64,000 bases of DNA, taken from Mycobacterium sp. HUMS_12744610 (GTDB lineage Bacteria > Actinomycetota > Actinomycetes > Mycobacteriales > Mycobacteriaceae). Below are positions 27,670 to 37,577 of the stretch, piece after piece. The notes under the pieces were generated by a model. It was not told the DNA's origin and did no database searches. It saw only the letters and a program-made list of their open reading frames with translations. Position 1 is the first letter of the stretch. Each line of letters begins with the position of its first letter. Made by a program: the position numbers and the translations under genes. The DNA is taken from the NCBI RefSeq assembly GCF_041206865.1, contig NZ_JBGEDP010000001.1:930001-994000 (forward strand). Direction: 5' to 3'.

Positions 27670-30155
27670 GCGGTGGCCTCCGAGGCGATGGTTGTCGGTG
27701 CGGGTGGGGTGAGGCTGGGCATGCCCAGCGGGACGGTGTGGGCCGCGCGGTGACGGCGCACGATAGCGATCGCGTCGTCGATGCGGGCTTGCTCGGTCTC
27801 GTTGAGGTCGGCGACGTCTGCTTTGATGCGGTTGATCAGCCGCCGGATGCGGGTGATCTCCTCGTCGGTGGGGGTGGCATCGGCGCGGGCCCAGTCATCG
27901 ACCCCGTCGATGGTGGCGGCCAGCCGTTCCCGGGTGCGTAGCAGATCATCGAGGTAGGCCTGCAGGTCGGGCAGGAACGCGATGTTGGTGCGGAAGTGAT
28001 CGCAGCCCACGCAGCGGAACCGGACCGGGCAGGCCCCGCCGCCGGCCTTGACGTTGGTGGGTTCGGTGCAGGTGCCGTAGGGGACGGCGACCTCGCCGAC
28101 GGCGTGGCGGGCGCGTTCGGATTCCAGCAGCATGCGCGCGTCACGCCAGATCCGGTTGCCGTGCCGGTCGAAACTGAGCGCGGTGACGGTGTCGACGGCG
28201 TCGCGGCGACGGTCCTCGCCGATGCGGTAGTAGCGCCGGGTCATGGAATAGCTACGGTGATCGAGCAATTCGGCCAGAACGTCGATCGGCACCCCGGCAT
28301 CCGCGTGACGTTGGGCATAACAATGCCGATAGGCATAGGGCGTGACCTTGGTCTTGTCGACCTCGACCCCGTCGCGGGTGCGCAACACGGGCAGGGTCGA
28401 GATCCACTCGCGGTGCCGGTTGTCGAGCGTATCGATGCTGATCGGCTTTCGCCCCTCGGGGTTGCGGCGTGGTGTGGGCAGCAGTGTCAGTTCTGCGGGC
28501 GGGGTGTGAGGAAACATCGCCCGCACCCGGTCCTGCTGAGCGGCAATGACTTTCGCGGTAGCTTCGCCGATCGGCACACGCCGTCCGAGACGGTTGGCCT
28601 TGGCGTTGTCGTAAACCAGCACCGCCGATCCGTCCTTGTCGCGGTGCAGGCAGTTCAACGGCAAGGCGAGAATGTCCTCGGGCCGGCGCCCGGTGTCGAT
28701 GCCGATCTGGGTGGCGACCCGCACCTCGACGGGTTCGAGGGCATCGAGGTGGGCGCACAGGATGGCCAGGACCTCCGGTGGCAGGTCGCGGCCGGGTTCG
28801 CCGCGTTCGGGTTCGGCGGGGATATCGCCGCGCTCGATGGCGAAATCGCCGGCCAGTCCGGCGGCTGTCTGCCCCGGCCGGGTCAGGCCGAGGGCGCGGA
28901 TCCCGGCCAGCACCTCGCGCATGTCACGGCAGATGCCGTTGCGCCGGTATCGGCTGATCTCGCCGACGGACTCCAGATAAGCGAGTCGGTTGAGGAAATC
29001 CTCGATGTCGCTGCGGCCCAACGCCGAAGCGACGAGTCCACCATCGGGTCTGCGGCCGAGGAACTCCGACAGCAGCCGCAGCGCGTTGATCTTGCCGCGC
29101 ACTCTCGCGGCGCCGCGACCTCGGTGGCGCGGGAGTTGTTCTGCTGCCCACCGCTTGACGGACTGGGCCAGCCAGGCCTGGCCGATCCCGGTGAACGACA
29201 AAGACCCGCGATGGCCGAAGACCGCGAGATCCCATGTGTCCTTTGCCTGTTCGCTGCCGGGATCGGCCAGAGCCCGCCGGACGTGCTGGGTCAGGGCGCT
29301 CCGCAGCGACCGCACGGACTTGTTGCGGGTGATCTCGGCCCGGTCGGTGGTGATCGAGGCGGCCTGTCGCCGGCGCAGCCCGTCGCAGAGCACCCGCAGC
29401 TCTACCTCGGTGATCTTCGCCCCGCCCCGGACGCGCTGCTGAACGCCGAACAGCACCTCGACCACCACCAGCACCGGCAGCGCGCGCAGGTTCACCCGCC
29501 CGCACTCGGCCACACCCGATTCCTGGGCTTGCCACCGATGCGAATCGAACTCAGGGTTGGTACCGAGCGCGCTACGCCAGCGCTGGTAGTGGGTGTTGCA
29601 GTAGCCGCGCGCGCTGTCGGCGGGCCGGGTGCACGCGGCCACCGCGCACGCGGGCATCGGCGGCAACGGCCGCACTCGCGGGTCGGCCAGGAACTGCTGC
29701 ATCGACACCGGCGGTCGCCGCAGGCGGAACTTCTTGGCGTGCGGCTCGCACAACACCGCGTGCCGCACCGTCGGCACACACCGGCATCCCGGCACCGCGC
29801 ACCGCGTCGCGGACGCGGGTTCGGCGGGCAGGCATGCGGCAGCGGCGATCTCGGCCGTGTTCATTCCCCGCCGAGTCAGGCGCGTGCAGCACCGATGACA
29901 CACCGTGAGACCGGATTGCACGGTGTTCTGGCATCCCTCGGCCCGGCACACCGTCCGGCCCAACAATCGATGCTCCGCGAGCAACGACAACACCCTGGTC
30001 CGCGGATCCCACCCCGCCTCGTCCAAGAACCTGCGGTCGAGCATCCTCGCCAGCCGCGCGGCCGTGCCGATCACCACGACCCCGTCCAACACGTGCGGGG
30101 ACTCGCCGCAGTCCTGCTCGACCGCGATTCTTTCAGCCAGCCCCACGGCGGTCAC
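27666..30155 (-). CDS. Inner TnpB-like large tyrosine recombinase
   Basis: An 829-residue protein. Three Cys-rich knuckles lie in the N-terminal 200 residues (CRAEGCQNTVQSGLTVCHRC, CAVPGCRCVPTVRHAVLCEP and CAVAACTRPADSARGYCNTH). A core-binding region follows, then a catalytic domain with IDTGRRPEDILALPLN (Arg), DNAKANRLGRRVP (Lys), PYAYRHCYAQRHADAG (Arg-His), LLDHRSYSMTRRYYRIG (Tyr) and a C-terminal Cys-rich segment CPVRFRCVGCDHFR. It is the central gene of the trio and overlaps both neighbours by 4 bp. Intact, and the longest undisturbed gene in the window. Confidence 0.9.
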   Translation of the reverse strand: MTAVGLAERIAVEQDCGESPHVLDGVVVIGTAARLARMLDRRFLDEAGWDPRTRVLSLLAEHRLLGRTVCRAEGCQNTVQSGLTVCHRCCTRLTRRGMNTAEIAAAACLPAEPASATRCAVPGCRCVPTVRHAVLCEPHAKKFRLRRPPVSMQQFLADPRVRPLPPMPACAVAACTRPADSARGYCNTHYQRWRSALGTNPEFDSHRWQAQESGVAECGRVNLRALPVLVVVEVLFGVQQRVRGGAKITEVELRVLCDGLRRRQAASITTDRAEITRNKSVRSLRSALTQHVRRALADPGSEQAKDTWDLAVFGHRGSLSFTGIGQAWLAQSVKRWAAEQLPRHRGRGAARVRGKINALRLLSEFLGRRPDGGLVASALGRSDIEDFLNRLAYLESVGEISRYRRNGICRDMREVLAGIRALGLTRPGQTAAGLAGDFAIERGDIPAEPERGEPGRDLPPEVLAILCAHLDALEPVEVRVATQIGIDTGRRPEDILALPLNCLHRDKDGSAVLVYDNAKANRLGRRVPIGEATAKVIAAQQDRVRAMFPHTPPAELTLLPTPRRNPEGRKPISIDTLDNRHREWISTLPVLRTRDGVEVDKTKVTPYAYRHCYAQRHADAGVPIDVLAELLDHRSYSMTRRYYRIGEDRRRDAVDTVTALSFDRHGNRIWRDARMLLESERARHAVGEVAVPYGTCTEPTNVKAGGGACPVRFRCVGCDHFRTNIAFLPDLQAYLDDLLRTRERLAATIDGVDDWARADATPTDEEITRIRRLINRIKADVADLNETEQARIDDAIAIVRRHRAAHTVPLGMPSLTPPAPTTIASEATA

Positions 30156-31316
30156 CGGGTCACCTGGGCCTGCTCGCGGGGACTGGGCACCGCATCCACG
30201 GCGGCCCGCAGCCGGGAGGAGTCCGGATGCAGGTAAACCTGCGACGAGGACACCGCGGCGTGGCCCATCAGGTCGGCGACCACATCGATCCCGGCCCCGG
30301 CATCAACAACGTTGCTGCCGAAGGCATGTCGCAACTGGTGGGGCCGCACCGCGACGTCGAGTCCGGCCCGCCGGGACGCCGCGGCCATCAACTCGCCGAT
30401 CGCATCCGGCCGCATCGGCGCACCGATCCTGCCGCGGAACAGGTTAACGAACACGAAGTCACTGTCGGCGGCGCCGGTGACACGCATGCGTTCGAACTCG
30501 TAGACGTCGAACAGTTGCACCACAAGGAAATCCAGCGGCACCACCCGCTCCCGCCGCGACTTGGCCCAGGCCTGGTTCGGGTTGTCGTCTCGGCGCACCA
30601 CATGCAGATGCGCGCTCGACATCGCAGCCCAGCCGCCGCGAGTCCACCAGCAGGTGCACATCGCTGCGCCGCAGCCCGCACACCTCCCCGCGGCGCAACC
30701 CGCCCCGCGCCATCAACAACACGATCAATCGGTCCCGCGCCGACCGGCACGCCCGCAGCAGCGCGACGATCTGCTCGTCGCTGGCCCGATCGATCGTCGT
30801 CTCCGGTTCCCGCAGCCGATGCCGGGCCCGCATCCGCCACGCCATCCGCCCGTCCTCGCCGCGGGCCTCCGCCGGCAGGTCCCGGTCATCGGCGACCTCA
30901 TACAGCATCGACACCAGCCCCGCCGCGCCGTGGCCGGTCGCCACCGCGTGCACCACCATGCCCCGCACCGCGGTCAGCACCCCGTTGATCCGCGACGGGC
31001 CCCGCACCGCAGCAGCGCCAGGTCCGGCCACCACCACGCTCGCGGCGTCATCGACCGATGACCGGGCGTGAGCCAGCCACGTCATGAACAACGCGAAACC
31101 CTCCACACCGGCCTGCCAGGACCGGCCCGACCGGGCACACCAGCGCAGGAACAACGCGATCGAATGCGCATACGCCTTCGTCGTGGACTCGGCCGCGTCG
31201 TGGCCGAACCGCAGATGCCGCAGATACGCATCGGCGACATCAACCACCTGCAGGTCCTCATCCAGCACCGTCCAATACCGTTGCCCGGACGGCAAACTCA
31301 CCGGGAATACTCGCAT
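30152..31316 (-). pseudogene. Inner TnpA-like tyrosine recombinase, one frameshift
   Basis: The upstream frame (from GTG or ATG near 31316) gives a SAM-like domain and the first catalytic box, ARGGLRRGEVCGLRRSDVHL. Near 30614 the frame breaks after LGCDVE. The rest resumes in another frame as AHLHVVRRDDNPNQAWAKSR, with the catalytic HQLRHAFGSNVVDAG and LMGHAAVSSSQVYLHPDS. One extra base in the CGCGC stretch explains it. Corrected, it is a normal TnpA of about 385 residues with all catalytic residues. As it stands the inner transposon probably cannot move on its own unless helped in trans. Confidence 0.85.
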
Positions 31317-31948
31317 GGGCTCTCACTTTCGGGCCGACAGTCACAAACAACTACCAGCCACGAGCACCACACCCCCGGAGAAACGCCGAGCAACCCGCCC
31401 GATCATGTAGATCGAGCAACGTCCCGCAACAGGTCAGGAAACCCCGGAGAAGGGATGCGGATCGGCGAGGTACTTGGTTTGCGGCACAACGACATCGCCT
31501 CCGCTGAGCATGAAGTAACGGTGCGGCGACGCGACAACGCCAATGGCGCGCGCGCCAAGTCACAGACCGTCCGCACGATCCCGGTCAGCAGCGCGTTGAT
31601 CCGATTGTTCGCCGACTACCTTCACACTGAGTACGGCGATCTGGACAGCGACTATGTGTTCGTCAACCTGTGGGGCCGTCCGCAGGGGCATCCGCTGACC
31701 TACGCCGCGGTCTATGACCTGGTGCGGCGGCTGCGCCGGCGGACCGGGATCGACTTCGACCCGCACTGGCTGCGACACACGGCCGCAACCCGGCTGCTGC
31801 GCGACGGAGTCAGCATCGAGGTGGTCGCGCATCTGCTCGGACATGCGCACGTGGCGACGACGACCACGACGTATGGGCACCTCACCGTGGAGGACGCTCG
31901 GCGGGTCATGGAACAGGCCGGTTGGTTCACCGATGGGCAGGTGCGGCT

Positions 31949-33821
31949 GTGAGGGCGCCGTCGCTCAAGCCTGCCGGCCCGTCGGGGCTGCTGGGCAAGC
32001 TGATGGCCGAGGTCCGCAACGAATTCCGCAGCAATGTACTGGAATTCGGGCCCGAGGATCCGGTGTTTGGTGGAGCCGAGTGCCGGGTTGAGGGGTGCGA
32101 GCGAACCGCCCGTGGACGCGGCCTGTGTGAAGGACATCGGCAACGGTGGCATGAAGAGGGGCGTCCGTCGCTGGAGCGGTTCGCCGTGTCGACCGATCCG
32201 CGGTGGCGGCGGCGACAACCCAACCAGCGCTGCCGGGTGCCCGGTTGCGGTTACGGCTCTGCCCGTGGCGGCATGTGCGGGCTGCACGCGCAACGATGGG
32301 AACGAGCCGGGCGCCCCAGCCTGGCGGGATGGCTGGCCGAACCACAGCCGTTCAAGCAGCCAGCGCCGGGCGCGACCTGCCGCATCCCGCATTGCGAGCT
32401 CTGGCCGCAGGGCACGTCTGCGTTCTGCCAAACCCACACCAATACCTGGAAGGGTCAACGGCAGACCCGACATTGACGAGTTCGCCGACCGCTTCGCCGC
32501 CGAAACCCCGCTGGCCAGCGAGCAGATCCGGCTCGACCGGCTGACCGGTCAGCTGAAGCTGGAACTGCAGTACGTGCTGCAACGCCGTCACGACGATCGG
32601 CAGGGCAAGCTGACCCCGGACGTGGTCATGCGCGTCGTGAAGGCACTGGCCGCAATAGGCGTGGGCTCCCTGCTCAACCACGACGAGGACATCTGGCACG
32701 ACTGGGCTCGGTCGACGATCAATGACACTCGCTCCCGTGGGTTCCTCAGCTACGCATCCCGGGTGATCGCCGACCTGGCCGAAGCCGGCGGCTGGGACGC
32801 CGAATACCCGCGCGATGTCTGGCGCATGCGCCGGCTCGGCTACGACGGAGACCGCACGCTGCGGTTCGGCGGTATTCCGCAGCCGTGGCTGCGGGATCTG
32901 GCCAAGCGGTGGGCCCGGTGGCGGCTGTCGACCGGATTGGGCCTGGAAGCCGGCGGCGGCAGGCCGGTCGTTGTGCTCACCCGCTTCGCCGGGTTCCTCG
33001 CCGACATCGGCGTCGAGAGCATCGACCGGATCGACCGGCCGGTGCTGGAGCGCTATCTGGCCAACCTGCGCGGCGACTCCATCGGTGCCCAACGTCGCGG
33101 GACCCATATCGGGCTGCTCAACCGGTTCTTCGCCGCCGTTCGCCAACACCGTTGGGACACAGACCTTCCCGCAGACGCGATGTTCTTCGCCGAGGACTAC
33201 CCGAAACGCGACGAACGGTTGCCTCGGGCACTGGCCGAACAGGTCATGGCTCAGCTCGAGGATCCCGACAACCTCGCCCGATTCACCGATCCTGCCCACC
33301 GGTTGATCACGATCATCTTGATGCGTTGCGGGCTACGGATCACCGATGCGCTACGGCTGCGCCGCGATTGTGTGGTCGCCGACGCCGAAGGTGCTCCGTA
33401 TCTGCGCTACCTCAACCACAAGATGAAACGCGACGCGTTGGTGCCCATCGACGTGCAGTTGCGCGAGCTCACCGCCGAACATCGCAACCGCACCGCCCAG
33501 CGTTGGCCGGCAGGCACGCCGGTGTTGTTCCCACGGCCGACGAAGAACATTGACGGCACCCACCCGATCGCCAGCCCCACCTACCGGATGGCGCTGTTGC
33601 GCTGGCTGTCCGTCTGCGACATCCGTGACGAGCACGGCCAGCCGGTGCACCTAACCCCGCACCAGTGGCGCCACACCCTGGGCACCCGGCTGATCAACCG
33701 CGACGTCCCACAAGAGGTCGTGCGACGCATCCTGGACCACGACTCCGCGCAGATGACCGGGCATTACGCCAACTATCAGAAATTGCATCAGACGGGCGCG
33801 TCTCCGCTGGTCGCCTGCTGA
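31949..33821 (+). pseudogene. Outer Tn554-like tnpB, one frameshift
   Basis: The GTG at 31949 overlaps the outer tnpA stop. The N-terminal part has three zinc knuckles of the form CRVEGC ... CEGH, CRVPGC ... CGLH and CRIPHC ... CQTH. After THTNTWK an extra G (GGG at 32452-32454) throws the frame. Correcting it gives WKVNGRPDIDEFADRF and about 450 further residues. Box I is MRCGLRITDALRLRR, then LNHKMKRDALVPI, then HQWRHTLGTRLINRDV and LDHDSAQMTGHYANYQ with the Tyr. The corrected protein (about 623 residues) matches TnpB. No tnpC follows: the next 128 bp are empty and another recombinase begins at 33950. Confidence 0.87.
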
Positions 33822-33949
33822 AGCAGATCTGGCTATGGTGTCATGTCGCCTACAGGACAGGGCGTCCCACCTGCATTGCTTGCATATCGCGCCCGTTGGA
33901 TGCATGATCCTTTCGCCGGACGGTTGCGGGGATTCAGGTTGGAGGCGGC

Positions 33950-34915
33950 GTGGTGCGGGCAGATCTGGCTGGGTCGGCGCATCTGGAGCTGGTCTCCGGA
34001 GTTGTGCAGTTGCGTCCGGAAGACGCTGTGCTGGAGGCGATGTTGCGCGGATGGCGTGCCCAGCAGGTTGCGCGTGGTTTGCGGGAGGAGACCATCGCGC
34101 CGCGGGAGCGGTTGGTGCGCCGGTTTGCGACGTTCACTAACGAGTACCCGTGGCATTGGCTGCCGGGTCATGTCGACGAGTGGACGCAGTCGTTGATGGC
34201 GGAGTCGCATCTGGCACCTTCGACGATTCGCGGCTATCAGACCGAGCTGCGATTGTTCAGCGAGTATTTGTGCGACGGCCGTTATAGCTGGGTTGCGGTG
34301 TGCGAGCAGGAGTTTGGTTCGGGTGTGCATCCGGTGCCGATCTGCCATGAGTGGAACACGATAGAGCACCTCAATGGCTACGAGGGCAACCCAGAGGCCC
34401 GGCCATTCACCCGCGAGGAGTTGCAGCGGTTTCTCGACTACGCCGACGACCAGGTTGAGCGTGCGGTGTGCGCGAAACGCAAGGGCGCGTTGGCCGCCTA
34501 CCGGGATGCGACGTTATTCAAAGTGGTGTATGGGTGGGGCCTGAGGCGGACCGAGACGGCGAAGCTGGATGTAGTTGACTGGGGCCGTAACCCGGCGGTG
34601 CCGGAGTTCGGCCGGTTCGGGATGCTGCATGTGCGCTATGGCAAGTCGGTGCGCGGGCAACCGCCGCGGCGACGCAACGTGCCGTCGGTCATGGGGTGGG
34701 CGGTGGAAGCGGTCGCCGACTACGTCGACAACATCAGGCCCCGTTTCGGGTGCGAGGACCATCCGGCACTGTGGGTGACCGAACGTGGCGGTCGCATCGC
34801 CCCGGCAGAGATCAACGCCCGCTTCGTCACATACCGTGACGCGCTCGGGCTACCGAAAACCCTTAGTCCACATAGCCTTAGGCATTCGTGGGTGACGCAC
34901 CTTACTGAGGAGGGC
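33950..34915 (+). pseudogene. Module 2 tyrosine recombinase, 3' truncated by deletion
   Basis: From GTG 33950. A core-binding domain (APSTIRGYQTELRLFSEYL) is followed by PFTREELQRFLDYADDQVE, box I YGWGLRRTETAKLDVVDW, a basic Lys/Arg stretch and box II TLSPHSLRHSWVTHLTEEG. The protein then jumps into sequence belonging to the downstream HTH gene, so the conserved GH and the nucleophilic Tyr are gone. The junction at about 34915 is a deletion that also removed the N-terminal part of that HTH gene. It occupies the same position relative to its neighbours as the module 1 recombinase, and is not expected to be catalytic. Confidence 0.8.
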
Positions 34916-35145
34916 TCCATCTGTCGTCCAGCCAGGTCTATCGGCTCGTCGTCGAGCGACCCGAGCGGCTGAGCCTGAATATTCTGATGGCGCTGCTGGA
35001 CGTCCTGGACTGCCGGATGGACGAGCTGATCGAACCGGTCGCCGCAGCCGCGCCGACGCGCAAGAAACGTGCCGCTGGCGGCGCCGACGCCGGTCTGGGC
35101 GGACTGCGGCCAAAACGCGCTCGCATCAGCGGCATTGAAAGCTAA
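34915..35145 (+). pseudogene. Module 2 HTH protein, N-terminally truncated
   Basis: Reading LHLSSSQVYRLVVERPERLS, then LDCRMDELIEPV and a basic tail ending RPKRARISGIES, this is the C-terminal two thirds of the same small HTH family as at 22083 and 39320. The first 35-40 residues have been lost in the deletion that fused it to the upstream recombinase, and it is out of frame with that gene. Its stop is 3 bp before the next start. Confidence 0.75.
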
Positions 35146-35148
35146 GCA

Positions 35149-37577
35149 ATGCCAAAGACATTCGCATCTGAGGTGCTCGCCGACCCGATCGGGGTCATCG
35201 TCGATCTGGTGCTTGGCGAAAAGCCCGGGCTGGATCGACGCACGGTCATCGGACTGGTCGAGGCGATGGCCGGTGGACGAGCGAAACGGCGCCGCCTCGC
35301 CCAGGCATTGCTGGACCGGCCCGCAGTGTTGACCGACGGGCGCTCGCCAGCGCCACGTGGGATTGGTGAGCTGCTGATCGCGCTGAATGCGGCTGGCGCC
35401 ATGCATATTTCGTCTCCGGTTTGCGCAGGTTGCGGCAAGCATCTACACACCCTGCAGCGACGCGGGGATGACTGGTATTGCGCGAAGTGCGGTCCTCGAC
35501 GAGAACCCTGCACAATATGCGGCTCGAGCAGGCCGGTTTACCTTCGCGACCGCGACGGCCGACCCAGGTGTTCACGATGCCTGCCCGATGACGGGCGGGA
35601 TCCGACGCCGCTCATCGTCGACGTCGTGAGGCGAGCAGACCCGAGCTTGTCGGGTGAGGAGATCAACGCGGCAATCGAGGCGGTGGTGCCGCGTGCCGGA
35701 CGCCGATACCGATTGGCGTGGGCATTGCAGCAGCGACCCGCCCTGCTGACCGGCGCCGGTGCCGAGGCGTCTGATCCTGCGGTGCTGCGGTTGATCGACC
35801 AGCTCGGGGACGCCGGAGCGAAAGGCATTGTCCACCCGGCCTGCCCCGGTTGTGGTCGAATCATCCACCTGCACCGGCCTATCGGCGGAAAGTGGTTATG
35901 CCGCAGCTGCACCGCCAAGTCCCGTGCCCAACCATGCGCTCGCTGCGGCGCGCTTCGCGAAGCCGCCACCCGTGACGAACAGGGCCAACCCGTGTGTCCG
36001 AGCTGCCTGGTCACCGATCCGATCAACCAGGAAGTCTGCGTGGACTGCGGCCGCCGCCGACCGGTTAGTATCCGCTGCGAGGACGGACCACGCTGCGCCA
36101 GTTGCCGCCCGCCGACGATCGCCGAATGCGCGATCTGCGGACGGACCGCGCCGAGCACGATTTCAATTGCCACCGGCCGCCCGTGGTGCGAAGCCTGCCA
36201 CAAGCGGTGGGCCCAATGTATTTCGTGCGGCGAGTTCCGCCCTATCCGCGGCGGCACGCTGGCCGAACCGCTTTGCGCCGAATGCGTTCGTGACGAGTCC
36301 GGTTTCTGGCGCACCTGTCCCGGATGTGGTCAACGCGGCCGCCGGTATACGAGCCGGTGCGCCCGCTGCAACGTGCAGCAGCGGCTGCGCGAGCTGCTCG
36401 GCGACGCCCGCGGTGACATCCGCCCCGACCTGTGCGACCTCTACGAGGCCCTGGTCGCGGTCGAACGTCCCAACACGGCCGCGGTATGGCTCGATAACGG
36501 CGGCGGTCCCGCCATCTTGCGCGAGCTAGAGGCCGGTCAGCGCGTGCTGTCGCACGAGACGCTCGACGAACTGCCCGCGGGCAAGCCGGTCGAGCACCTG
36601 CGCAGCGTCCTGGTCGCGATCGGCACCCTGCCACACCGCGACGAACAGATGCTGCGGTTGCAGCGCTGGACCGCCGCCCTCATCACCGAACGCGTCGATC
36701 CCGAGGAGCGCGGCCTGCTGCACCGCTACGCCGTCTGGCACGTCATCCGCCGCCTGCGTGCCCGCGTCGGCGACACCGACACCACCTACGGGCAAGCCCG
36801 CGCCGCCAAGCGCTCCATCAGATCTGCAGCTGCCCTACTGGATTGGCTGCCGCGCATAACCTTAAGCTTGCCACTGCCCGACAGGGAGATCTCGACCGGT
36901 GGCTAACCAGCGCCGCCGCCGGCCAGCGTCGCGACAGCGGCAACTTCGTGCGCTGGGCACGCCGAAACAGGCTCACCCGAGTCGAGCACGCCGCCCAACG
37001 ATGGGACGGCCCCAGCGGCGTCATCGACACCGAGACCCGCTGGGAACAAGCACGCTGGCTGCTACACGACGACACGATCGACACCGCCGGCCGTGTCGCT
37101 GCCCTGCTGGTGCTGCTCTATGCCCAAACCGCCGCCGCCATAAGCGAACTGACCATTGATGACATCGAACTCACCGACGAAAGCGTCCGGTTGCGGCTCG
37201 GACACGAGCCGATCCTGATCCCAGCACCGCTAGACCGACTGATCCGCGCCCTGGTCTCCACCCGATCACCTCACGCCGCCGTCGGCCGCCCTCGCAGCTC
37301 GCGATGGCTATTCCCCGGCGGGCAGCCCGGCCGCCACCTCAGCGCCTTCCGCATGGCCGAACGACTCCGTCAACTCGGCATCCAAGCCAGCCGCGCACGT
37401 TCCGCCGCCCTGTTTCAACTCGCCACCGACCTGCCAGCCGCCGTGCTGGCGCGCACCCTGGGAATCCACATCAGCGTCGCCGCGACCTGGCAGCGCGCCA
37501 GCAGCGGCGACTGGACCACTTACGCAGCCGAAATCAGCCGCCGATCACCCACTGAGATAAGGATGCGGGTCACGTGA
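35149..37577 (+). pseudogene. Module 2 zinc-ribbon recombinase-like protein, one frameshift
   Basis: An ATG-initiated protein of about 808 residues once one base is restored near 36850 (DWLAAHNLKLAT). The first 430 residues contain a series of zinc ribbons: CAGCG ... CAKCG, CTICG ... CSRC, CPGCG ... CRSC, CARCG ... CPSC, CVDCG ... CASC, CAICG ... CEAC, CISCG ... CAEC and CPGCG ... CARC. The C-terminal part has the recombinase fold outline but not the chemistry. Box I reads YAQTAAAISELTIDDI with no Arg, box II ASRARSAALFQ, and the Tyr position is Trp in AATWQRASSG. It therefore looks like a non-catalytic DNA-binding partner. Its stop overlaps the monooxygenase start. Confidence 0.78.

Larger units (their letters stand above)
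26956..31457 (-). mobile_element. Inner Tn554-like transposon (tnpA-tnpB-tnpC)
   Basis: A complete three-gene unit on the minus strand, bounded by GGGATG at 26956-26961 and 31452-31457. Inside these the ends are weakly inverted: TTCTCCAGGG on the left and, reverse-complemented, TTCTCCGGGG on the right. Tn554 itself uses three proteins and a 6-bp core at its attachment site. The length between the two cores is 4.5 kb. It interrupts the tnpA of a related element. Confidence 0.88.
26362..31952 (+). pseudogene. Outer Tn554-like tnpA, split by an inner Tn554-like transposon
   Basis: The N-terminal part (26362-26961) reads PVSLRESWTVLGDDDAPVAP, then RSPNTVKAYAHDLKDWFGFL and ends LLFAVLYDTGM. The C-terminal part begins RIGEVLGLRHNDIASAEHEV at 31458. 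Joined at one copy of GGGATG the frame continues as LYDTGMRIGEVLGLRH, exactly the first catalytic box of TnpA-type recombinases. Box II (HWLRH), LLGHAHVATTTTTYGH with the Tyr, and the other residues are present, so the rejoined enzyme would look active. The start codon is unclear because the IS1081-like element ends 15 bp upstream of the first convincing residues; TTG 26383 is the first conventional in-frame start. Confidence 0.88.

Noticed and set aside
27996..30236. A 746-codon open frame on the plus strand opposite the inner tnpB
   Set aside because: It is the shadow of a high-GC gene. The minus-strand protein has recognisable recombinase motifs, while this frame has only low-complexity Gly/Arg/Pro sequence.
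26383..33821. A chromosomal integron or a large integrative conjugative element
   Set aside because: Many recombinases are present, but there are no attC-like cassettes and no relaxase, type IV secretion or replication genes. The arrangement is explained by nested transposons and modules.
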